Below the pieces are notes generated by a model, which saw only the letters and a program-made list of their open reading frames with translations, was not told where the DNA came from and searched no databases. From assembly GCA_026394375.1 (NCBI GenBank), contig JAPKYJ010000026.1:51403-115402 (forward strand): a stretch of DNA of 64,000 nt. The letters are read 5' to 3'. A program made the translations under genes and the position numbers. Shown here in pieces: positions 57,232 through 64,000 of this stretch. This DNA comes from Methanomassiliicoccales archaeon (GTDB lineage Archaea; Thermoplasmatota; Thermoplasmata; Methanomassiliicoccales; UBA472). The stretch's first letter is position 1. Every line of letters starts with the position of its first letter.

Positions 57232-58677
57232 TCAGCCCGGGTCGGCCCTCGCACTCCTGGGAGCATCCTTCGCCAAGAAGGCCAGTACCACGCACGTCAA
57301 GCACAATGCGATGCCCACCGTGAATGCCGATTGGAACCCAGACATAAGGTCGGACGTCGAGCTGACGTTCAGACTCGGGACCGACAGCTGGAAGACGGAT
57401 TCCATGATGGTCAGCCCCACGATGTATCCAAGGTTCCTCATAGTGTTGATGAGGCCAGTGGACACGCCCTCGTCCTCCTTGGGAGTATGGCGCAGGATCA
57501 GATTGCTGGCTGGGGACAGGTAGGTACCGAAGCCCATGCCCATGATGAACAGGAACAGGAGCACCAGCGGGATCGCGGTAGATGCGTCGATGGAGGACAG
57601 CAGCACGAACGCCAGGACGGAGATGAGGCCGCCGTAGATGCACAGCCGGCGAGCGCTCAGCCGGTCGGACATCTTCCCGGCCAGCATACCGAATATCATG
57701 ACCGCCACGGAGGCGCTCAGCAGCAGGAAGCCGGTGTCGCTGGTGCTCTGCCCCCTCACCAGCTCGAAGTAGAACGGCATCAGCAGGAAAGCCCCGCCGA
57801 TGGCCCCCATGAGGGCGAACCCGGCCAAGTTCTCATAGATGATGGACTTGTTCTTGACCACGCCCCGGCTGAGCATGGGCGCCTTCCTTCTCCGTTCGTT
57901 GGCGAAGAAGCTGATTAGGAAGAGCACGGAAAGGACGAAGAGGACGATGATGGGCATGGACGTCCAACCCAGCTCGGAGCCGTTGTTCAAGGCGAGGAGG
58001 AAACAGAACACCGTGGCGAAGAACAGCCCCGCCCCGGGCATGTCGAAGCCTCCACTGTGCTTCTTGTCGGCCGCCGAATCGGCGGGAATGAACTTCAGCC
58101 CCATGATGATGGCGATGATGCAGATGGGCACGTTGACGAAGAAGATCCATCTCCAGGAGAGGAACTGGGTGAGCAAGCCGCCGATGACCGGCCCGAGCGC
58201 GATACCCAGCGCCATGAAGGTGGAGACCAGGCCCAGACCCTTTCCCTTGCTTTCCAGGGGGAGATAGTGCGAGACCATGGCCAATGTCAGTGCGGCCATA
58301 ATGGAGCCCCCGACCCCCTGCAGCCCGCGGAAGGCGATCAACATCCCGATATCGGTGGCCAGGCCGCTCAGGATGGAACCGGCGGTGAATACCAACAAGC
58401 CAATCAGGAAGATGCGCTTGAATCCTATCGTATCAGCTAGTTTCCCGAACATCAGCAGGAGGCTGCTGAGAAGCAGGCCGTAGATGATGATGATCCAGGA
58501 GACCACGCTGGTGGTGGTGTGGAATTCCTTGGTGATGGTGGGCACGGCGATGCTCACGATGCTCGCGTCCAGCGAGGACATGAACGTGGCCAGGGCGATC
58601 GAGACCAACATGAACACCTGCGCCCTGCTCCATTTCCCGGCTTTGGTGGACAAATGCCACACCCTTGCTGGACACAT
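57232..58677 (-). CDS. MFS multidrug exporter, DHA2 (14-helix) type
   Basis: 481 residues with about 14 membrane helices. Helix 1 carries ATFMSSLDASIVSIAVPTI, the DHA2 signature; motif A is GKLADTIGFKRIFLIG; motif C LGIALGPVIGGLL; the second-half loop is GKMSDRLSARRL. It would export drugs or toxic lipophilic compounds by proton antiport. A TATA-like TTAATTAATACTT is only about 8-20 bp before ATG 58677, so GTG 58662 may be the real, leaderless start. It is alone in its transcription unit. Confidence 0.9.
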   Translation of the reverse strand: MCPARVWHLSTKAGKWSRAQVFMLVSIALATFMSSLDASIVSIAVPTITKEFHTTTSVVSWIIIIYGLLLSSLLLMFGKLADTIGFKRIFLIGLLVFTAGSILSGLATDIGMLIAFRGLQGVGGSIMAALTLAMVSHYLPLESKGKGLGLVSTFMALGIALGPVIGGLLTQFLSWRWIFFVNVPICIIAIIMGLKFIPADSAADKKHSGGFDMPGAGLFFATVFCFLLALNNGSELGWTSMPIIVLFVLSVLFLISFFANERRRKAPMLSRGVVKNKSIIYENLAGFALMGAIGGAFLLMPFYFELVRGQSTSDTGFLLLSASVAVMIFGMLAGKMSDRLSARRLCIYGGLISVLAFVLLSSIDASTAIPLVLLFLFIMGMGFGTYLSPASNLILRHTPKEDEGVSTGLINTMRNLGYIVGLTIMESVFQLSVPSLNVSSTSDLMSGFQSAFTVGIALCLTCVVLAFLAKDAPRSARADPG

Positions 58678-58795
58678 TCTTATGAAGTATTAATTAATCT
58701 ACATGGCCGAATATCATGAATGAACGGGGAGATGAACATCTCATTCTCCGAGTGCGCTGAGCGGTGTGCGCCAGGAATGGGTCCAAAGATCGTTC

Positions 58796-59548
58796 TTAGC
58801 TCTTCCCTAGCCGTCTGTCGATCCTCTCTGCCAGGCACGGATGGCCTTTCACCCTTTGCCCCAGTCGATCGAAGACCTTTCCTTCCTTTAGAACCACATC
58901 CCCGTCCACGATCGTCCTTATGCTCTCCATGAGCAGGTGCGCCTCCCTCTTCAGCTCCTCCGCCCTTATCGCCTTCACCAGCTCTTCCTTGGACGAGTAG
59001 CTCGAGCGCAGCTTCTTCGTTTCAAAGGAATCGTACGCCAACGGCTCTCCCCTATCCAGTTCGGCCGTGCACAGATGCACCGTCGCTCCGTAGCGCTCAT
59101 CCTCATTCTCCACCACCTGTCCCACGATCTCCTCCCAGGTGCCCTTATAGGTATCCGGGAGCGCGGGATGCAGGTTGATGATTGTGTATCTTCTGCACGT
59201 CTCAGGATCGATGATCAGCATCCAGCCCGCCAAGACCCCGAAATCCATTTCGTATTTCGAGATGCGCTGCCGCAGCTCTTTCCCGTAGGCATCGCGCCAC
59301 GCCCCGATATCTTCCTCCTTCAGCTCCAGCCTGAACGTGTCCGAAGGAAGGATGATGACAGGGATGCCTCCCTCCTTGGCCATTTCTATTATCTTCATGC
59401 GATATTGATTTCCCTTCACGTCCCGGTTGATGAAGACGAAGGACAGCTTGGCTTTGATCTCACCTTTCTTTACGCTCTCAATCATGGTGTTGAAGAGATT
59501 GTACGAACCGGAGCCTCTTGCGGTGGTGAACCAGCCGATCTTCTTCAT
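58796..59548 (-). CDS. Formyltransferase-like protein (GART/PurN fold)
   Basis: 250 residues from ATG 59548 (ATG 59557 is an alternative). The GART-like fold is shown by KIGWFTTARGSGSYNLFNTM at the start and INLHPALPDTYKGTWEEIVG, the family's formyl-folate-binding and catalytic His segment. An extra C-terminal part of about 60 residues follows. The canonical PurN N-terminal GxGSN is altered to ARGSGSYN. It may formylate a substrate other than GAR, perhaps a sugar amine; it is not beside purine genes. Confidence 0.75.
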   Translation of the reverse strand: MKKIGWFTTARGSGSYNLFNTMIESVKKGEIKAKLSFVFINRDVKGNQYRMKIIEMAKEGGIPVIILPSDTFRLELKEEDIGAWRDAYGKELRQRISKYEMDFGVLAGWMLIIDPETCRRYTIINLHPALPDTYKGTWEEIVGQVVENEDERYGATVHLCTAELDRGEPLAYDSFETKKLRSSYSSKEELVKAIRAEELKREAHLLMESIRTIVDGDVVLKEGKVFDRLGQRVKGHPCLAERIDRRLGKS

Positions 59549-59803
59549 GCCTGTCATCCTGATCCCATAATGACCGACCGCATCATATCATAACTGCGGC
59601 GTTCTTCTTCGATTGTTCTCCTGTCCCCTCATCTCCAGCGAGCCCCAGCCCCGGTTTGATCCAGGCAACGTGGCATGTTTTGGCATGTCGCGCTCCTTGA
59701 GAGCCAGGTCGCTTGCTGCTTCCTCAGTGCTCCGGCGTTAGGTCGCCAGACTTAATATAGCGCCCCATTGATGCGCCTCAAGCGCGATAATCAGGTGTTC
59801 GCC

Positions 59804-60523
59804 ATGCCTATCATCGAAACCAGATCCGTCAACAAGGTCTACGTCACCGGCCCGGTCCGAGTGGAGGCGCTCAAGAACGTCTCATTGTCCATCGACCAGG
59901 GCGAGATGGTGGCGGTCATGGGGCCATCAGGCTGTGGCAAGACCACGCTCCTGAACTGCCTTTCCGGCATCGACGACGTCACCTCTGGCCAGGTGTTCGT
60001 CGAAGGTAAGGAGATCACGGCCATGAATGATGACGCCAAGACCATCTTCCGAGCGAAGCGTATGGGCTTCGTCTTTCAATTCTTCAATCTTCTTCCCGTG
60101 CTCACGGCCGAAGAGAACGTGGAGCTGCCGCTGCTCCTCACGGATGAGAATAGCAAAGATGCCAGGAATACCGCCCTGGACCTGCTGACCGAGGTCGGCT
60201 TGAAGGATCGCGCCAAGATGCGCCCCGCTTCTCTTTCTGGAGGAGAAAGGCAAAGGGTGACCATCGCCCGGGCATTGGTCAACAAGCCGGCGCTCATTTG
60301 GGCCGACGAGCCGACAGGCAACCTGGACAAGAAGACGGCCGACGAGGTCGTCGCCCTGATGCGCAAGCTCAACAAGGAGAACGGGGAGACGTTCGTCATC
60401 GTGACCCACGACCCCGAGGTCGGAGCGGCCTGCGACCGCATCGTGTACATGCGCGACGGCCTGATCGTGAATGAGAACGGCAGCGTCCAGCAAGTGGCCA
60501 GTGAGATCCGTAGGCTAGGGTGA
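59804..60523 (+). CDS. ABC exporter ATPase (MacB/LolD type)
   Basis: 239 residues from ATG 59804; a TATA-like ACTTAATATAG at 59751-59761 predicts a start near 59785, after the earlier ATG at 59771. Walker [11 protein letters not shown]-loop [12 protein letters not shown] with the LLPVLT seen in LolD/MacB, signature LSGGERQRV, Walker [14 protein letters not shown]-loop VTHDPE. It powers the large FtsX-type permease encoded 4 nt downstream. Confidence 0.92.
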   Translation: MPIIETRSVNKVYVTGPVRVEALKNVSLSIDQGEMVAVMGPSGCGKTTLLNCLSGIDDVTSGQVFVEGKEITAMNDDAKTIFRAKRMGFVFQFFNLLPVLTAEENVELPLLLTDENSKDARNTALDLLTEVGLKDRAKMRPASLSGGERQRVTIARALVNKPALIWADEPTGNLDKKTADEVVALMRKLNKENGETFVIVTHDPEVGAACDRIVYMRDGLIVNENGSVQQVASEIRRLG

Positions 60524-60527
60524 ACCC

Positions 60528-63500
60528 TTGGTCAAGCTCGTCCCGCTGGCTACACTGGCAATCGCCGTGGTCGGCATCCTGCTCGCTTTCTCCTTCCTGC
60601 CCATGTTCATCGCCCTCCTGGTCTCGATAGCCATCGCCATCGCCTTGGTCTTCTGGGACGCCAGGAGACACAAGATCCTCTTCACCATGGCCACCCGGAA
60701 CATCCTCCGGCGCAAGGGCACGACCGCATTGGTCATCGGCGGCCTGATGATCGGCACGGCCATCATCTCCACCTCCTTGGTCGTCGGCGACACCATGAAC
60801 AACATGATCGTGAAGCAGGCCACCAACTCCCTGGGCGAGGTGGACTTCGGGGTGGGTGCGCCGATCGAGGGCTACCACTACTTCAATCAGTCGTTCCTTG
60901 GCCCCGTCGCCACCGAGATCGACCAGGTGCAGCACGTGGAGGCCTCCGACACCCTCGTCCGAGATAGTGCGGCCATCAAGGACCTGGCCAACGGGCTCTC
61001 CAATCCCTCTTTCACTGTGCTCGGTCTGAACGGCACCGTGGTCCAGCACTTCGGTTCCTTCTACGCTCTGAACGGCACCCAGGTAAGCGTTGCTCCCGGC
61101 CTGACCGAGATCTACCTGAATCAAAGGGCGGCCAAGGACCTGGACGCTCACGCCGGGGACTCCGTCGCCTTGTACAAAGGAGGTATGCCGGTCATTCTGA
61201 CGGTGTCCTTGATCATCAAAGATCAGGGGTTGGGCGCTTTCGGATCCGCCAATACTATATTCATGGACATCTCCACCGCGCAAGTCCTCACCCAGCATCC
61301 CGGGCAGAGCAACTATATCTTCGTCTCGCTGCCGGGAGCGGGGGACGACGGCCTGGTTTACGCAGACCAGGTCAGAAAGGGCATCAATGACATCTTGACC
61401 CCGCTGGAACAGAGCACCAACCTCAAGATCGTCTCCGACAAAGCCAAGGATATCGAGAATGCGAAGAGCATGTCGGCCATGTTCACCAGCCTGTTCTTCG
61501 TGTTCGGGGCGTTCTCCATCATCGCCGGCGTCGCCTTGGTCGTCAACATCTTCACCATGTTGGGCGAGGAAAGGAAAGGAGAGATGGGCGTGGCCCGGGC
61601 CATTGGCATGAGGCGTGCGCAGCTCAGGCGGCTCTTCACCTACGAGGGCACGATATACGCCGCCCTGGCCGCCGCCATAGGCTCGGTGCTGGGCGTCATC
61701 CTTGCCTATGTCATCGTGTGGGCCATGAGCGGCATGTTCCAGTTCGCCGACTTCTCCTTCAACCTGGTCGAGTACTTCACCTTCGCCCCTATTTCCTTGG
61801 TCCTGGGATACTTGGCCGGGTTCTCGCTCACCATCATCACGGTGTACCTCTCCACCCGAAGGATATCCATGCTGAACATCGTGCGGGCGATCAGGAGCAT
61901 CCCCGAGCCGCCCGTTCCCCGAGAGGACAAGCGAGCGTTCCGCATCGGACTGCTCTTGCTGGTCGGCGGTGTCGCTTTCCTATCCCTGGGCATCAGCCTG
62001 GAGAAGCTGGCCTACGCATCCTCTGGCCTCTCGATGATCACCATCTCTCTGGGGTTCATACTCAGGAGGGTCATCAGCGAACGGATCGCCTGGAGCTTGG
62101 CCGGTCTGCTCACCTTGATCGTCTGGCTCCCCCTCCCCAACGGCGTCAAGATATTCCCTTACACCGCGGACATAGAGATGTTCGTCATCGCCGGGCTGTT
62201 CCTGGTGACCTCGGCGCTGCTCATCATCATGTTCAACTCCGATTCCATCATCTACGTGCTCACCAAGCTCTTCCGGGTCAGGAAGGAGTACCGGGCGGTC
62301 CTGAAGACCGCCATATCCTACCCTCTGAAGGCGAAGTTCAGGACCGCCATAAGCATCTTCATCTTCGGGCTGGTGATCTTCACCGTGACGACGCTCTCGG
62401 TCATCTCCGGCATGATATCCGTGAACGTCGACAGGATGGTGCAGGACACCTCCGGCGGCTTCGACGTCATCTCTTTCACCAGCGGCACATCGCCCATCAT
62501 GGACGAACCGTGGCAGCAACTGAACGCCACCGGCTCGGTGCTGGCAGGAAGCAACCTGACCAGTCTCATACCCCTGCCCGCGGCCCTGGGGCTGCTCAAC
62601 ACCTCGTCCGTCGATCCAATCACGCAGGCGATCACTTACAAAGACAGGCCGTATCAGGTCATCGGCTTCGATCATCGGCTCTACTCTCAGAGCAACTACC
62701 GGCTGGCTCAGTGGAACTCCAGTCTGTACGGAAGCGAGAAGGCGGTCTGGCAGGCGGTGCAGACGAACAGCTCGCTAGTTATCGTGGATGGTAGCGTGGC
62801 ACCCTCCAACGCCTTCGGGGGCGGCATGGGGCCGTCAGGAGCGCAGAGCATAGTGCTCCATGTGGGCGAGGTGGTCAAGCTGAAGCGACCCTACGGACCG
62901 ACCTACGAGGTCACCATCGCTGGGATCATGACCCAGAGCGCATTGCAGGGCTTCTTCATGGGGAACCAGACGGTGGAAGCGAGATTCGGCGCGGTGGGCT
63001 ACGCCCTGCTGCTGGTCAAGTTCCAGCCCGGTCTGGACGTTGGAGCGCAGGCCGTGCTCTTGGAGAAAGCGTTCCTGGCCAACGGCCTGCAGACCATCGA
63101 CATCCAGGCCCTGGCGAAGCAGATAACCAGCATCATCAACAGCATGTTCACCCTGTTCGAGGCGTTCCTGGGGATGGGGTTGATCATCGGGATATCCGGT
63201 CTGGGCATCATCACCATCCGTTCCATCCACGAAAGGAGGATCGAGATAGGCATGATGCGCGCCATCGGCTATCGCAAGAAGATGGTGGTGGCCAACTTCG
63301 CCATCGAATCGGCGTTCATCTCCCTGCTGGGGATCACCATAGGTTCGATCCTGGGCATCGTGGTCGGATACCAGCTGTGGGAGACCAGCCTGCAGCCCAG
63401 CGGTTTCACCTGGGTGCTGGACATGTGGCCGATCTTGTTCGTCGGCCTGCTGTCCTTCGGCGCCACCATCCTGAGCGTGTATCCGGCGGCCAGAGGAGCA

Positions 63501-63539
63501 AGCAAAGTATCGCCGGCCGAGGTCCTCAGGTTCGAGTGA
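60528..63539 (+). CDS. Large FtsX/MacB-type ABC permease
   Basis: 1,003 residues. Two N-terminal helices (about 5-45) precede the MacB-type start (RNILRRKGTTALVIGGLMIG). An extracytoplasmic domain (about 90-310) is followed by a first FtsX domain of three helices (about 315-460, with GEERKGEMGVARAIGMRRAQ). Four more helices (about 475-575), a second extracytoplasmic domain (about 640-860) and a final FtsX domain (HERRIEIGMMRAIGYRKKMV, about 865-1000) complete it. Such double-FtsX proteins move lipids, peptides or lipoproteins or do mechanical work outside the cell. TTG 60528, 4 nt after the ATPase stop, is the start. Confidence 0.88.
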   Translation: MVKLVPLATLAIAVVGILLAFSFLPMFIALLVSIAIAIALVFWDARRHKILFTMATRNILRRKGTTALVIGGLMIGTAIISTSLVVGDTMNNMIVKQATNSLGEVDFGVGAPIEGYHYFNQSFLGPVATEIDQVQHVEASDTLVRDSAAIKDLANGLSNPSFTVLGLNGTVVQHFGSFYALNGTQVSVAPGLTEIYLNQRAAKDLDAHAGDSVALYKGGMPVILTVSLIIKDQGLGAFGSANTIFMDISTAQVLTQHPGQSNYIFVSLPGAGDDGLVYADQVRKGINDILTPLEQSTNLKIVSDKAKDIENAKSMSAMFTSLFFVFGAFSIIAGVALVVNIFTMLGEERKGEMGVARAIGMRRAQLRRLFTYEGTIYAALAAAIGSVLGVILAYVIVWAMSGMFQFADFSFNLVEYFTFAPISLVLGYLAGFSLTIITVYLSTRRISMLNIVRAIRSIPEPPVPREDKRAFRIGLLLLVGGVAFLSLGISLEKLAYASSGLSMITISLGFILRRVISERIAWSLAGLLTLIVWLPLPNGVKIFPYTADIEMFVIAGLFLVTSALLIIMFNSDSIIYVLTKLFRVRKEYRAVLKTAISYPLKAKFRTAISIFIFGLVIFTVTTLSVISGMISVNVDRMVQDTSGGFDVISFTSGTSPIMDEPWQQLNATGSVLAGSNLTSLIPLPAALGLLNTSSVDPITQAITYKDRPYQVIGFDHRLYSQSNYRLAQWNSSLYGSEKAVWQAVQTNSSLVIVDGSVAPSNAFGGGMGPSGAQSIVLHVGEVVKLKRPYGPTYEVTIAGIMTQSALQGFFMGNQTVEARFGAVGYALLLVKFQPGLDVGAQAVLLEKAFLANGLQTIDIQALAKQITSIINSMFTLFEAFLGMGLIIGISGLGIITIRSIHERRIEIGMMRAIGYRKKMVVANFAIESAFISLLGITIGSILGIVVGYQLWETSLQPSGFTWVLDMWPILFVGLLSFGATILSVYPAARGASKVSPAEVLRFE

Positions 63540-63745
63540 GCGGAAGTCACGTCACCTTCCGTGCCAAAGTCCGAGACCCAGGTCTATGCGACTTCACCCA
63601 GCTTGCCGTCCCCGGCCGTTCGAGAAATGGAGGAAGTGGTTGCCATATATGCATCGTCCAATCTGCTTTAAGAGGCAGGGTCCGAATAAATACATTCTGA
63701 AGGATAGATACAAATAGCCTGGATGACGCTGAGGTGATGGGGTCC
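63540..63745 (+). other. Intergenic region before the S13-like peptidase
   Basis: 206 bases with no gene. An AT-rich box (AATAAATAC, about 63684-63692) may be the TATA element of the next gene, and GAGGTGA at 63731-63737 is its ribosome-binding site. Confidence 0.45.
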
Positions 63746-64000
63746 ATGCAGAGCGGACGGAAGGTGGCCGTTGTTCTCATTTGCTTGGTGATCGTCCTTG
63801 CGAGCGGTGCCTTGGTCGTGGTCTTAGGGAACCAGTCCTCGGCGAACGACTTCGCATCTCAGCTCTCAATCATTAAGAAGAAGGCCTTGTACGCTCACGC
63901 CAGCTTCGGCATCGTGGTGTACGACCCTGCCAACAATCGCACGCTTTACTCCGAGAACGAGGAATCGATGTTCGTGCCCGGTTCCACGACCAAGCTGTTC
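63746..64000 (+). CDS. PBP4/DacB-like serine peptidase of family S13 (3' partial)
   Basis: 85 residues are visible before the window ends. The N-terminus is a signal peptide or membrane anchor (KVAVVLICLVIVLASGALVV). The domain then begins with ASFGIVVYDPANNRTLYSEN and ESMFVPGSTTKLF, where Ser80-Thr-Thr-Lys83 is the SxxK nucleophile motif of the family. S13 enzymes are D-Ala-D-Ala carboxypeptidases in bacteria. Archaea outside pseudomurein makers lack murein, so the archaeal substrate must be something else, such as a D-amino-acid peptide. Start ATG 63746 is preferred because GAGGTGA lies 8 nt upstream; an in-frame ATG is at 63737. Confidence 0.75.
   Translation, partial: MQSGRKVAVVLICLVIVLASGALVVVLGNQSSANDFASQLSIIKKKALYAHASFGIVVYDPANNRTLYSENEESMFVPGSTTKLF

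Noticed and set aside
1..64000. CRISPR arrays, rRNA genes, replication origin
   Set aside because: No regularly spaced repeats, no rRNA-like sequence and no Cdc6 gene or origin-recognition repeats were seen.

Overview
The window is a gene-dense (roughly 60% G+C) segment of a euryarchaeal chromosome. Archaeal information-processing genes set the domain: Sm-like protein, aIF5A, aIF1A, Nop5, fibrillarin, ribosomal proteins S15, L15e and L21e, RNA polymerase subunit Rpb4, Pus10, Kae1, Rio1, a Dim2-type KH protein, KsgA/Dim1, family B DNA polymerase and a RecJ/GAN-type DHH nuclease. Promoters look archaeal (TTTAAATA or TTTATATA boxes about 26-35 bp before short or absent leaders), and tRNA genes carry no encoded CCA. 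An MsvR-like redox regulator (winged helix plus V4R domain) and the GC-rich Thermoplasmata-like gene set suggest a methanogen-related Thermoplasmatota lineage such as Methanomassiliicoccales. That placement is an inference; no methanogenesis gene lies in the window.

Layout. 0-2.6 kb: 3' end of scpB, a family 2 glycosyltransferase and a frameshifted IS5-type element. 2.6-9.8 kb: Sm-like gene, sugar nucleotidyltransferase, then a tight plus-strand operon of fused ABC permease, two ABC ATPases, a DUF47/PhoU-like protein and a phosphoglucosamine mutase. 9.8-14.3 kb (minus): broken Gdt1/UPF0016 gene, agmatinase, aIF5A, Nop5, class II aldolase and MtnA, linking polyamine and hypusine synthesis with methylthioadenosine or 5'-deoxyadenosine salvage. 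14.4-22.5 kb: MsvR-like regulator, small proteins, tRNA-Val, methyltransferase, Kae1 convergent with the RecJ/S15 operon, Nudix-fibrillarin pair, and a regulator followed by two small paralogous proteins. 22.5-30.7 kb: DUF7064-like protein with a PEP-utilising-type phosphotransferase, NADP phosphatase / NAD kinase / JAMM peptidase operon, and a UDP-GlcNAc pair (mutase plus GlmU-like enzyme). 31-37 kb: a translationally coupled polyphosphate operon (ppk1, CHAD-HD fusion, ppx) followed by a stand-alone LigD-type 3'-phosphoesterase. 37-42.6 kb: tRNA-Leu, membrane proteins, flavodoxin, MFS, TauE/DUF1634 pair and a ThiI relative whose PP-loop is lost. 42.6-54.1 kb (mostly minus): translation and replication housekeeping operons, interrupted by one plus-strand Fic gene.

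54.2-57.1 kb is the main accessory region. tRNA-Glu(TTC) is followed directly by a decayed tyrosine recombinase, a fossil of a DNA polymerase B motif A, a small membrane ORF, a truncated methyltransferase, and an AAA/DUF4143 ATPase whose TATA box sits between two matched 17-bp palindromes. It looks like the remains of an element integrated at a tRNA. 57.2-64 kb: MFS drug exporter, formyltransferase-like enzyme, MacB-type ABC exporter with a 1,003-residue double-FtsX permease, and the start of a PBP4/S13-like serine peptidase cut by the window edge.

The best leads for something undescribed are the palindrome-flanked ATPase promoter in the decayed tRNA-Glu island, the CHAD-HD fusion inside the polyphosphate operon, the ThiI homologue without a PP-loop, and the regulator plus paired small proteins at 21.3-22.5 kb. 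All functional statements rest on sequence reading alone; no database search was run.
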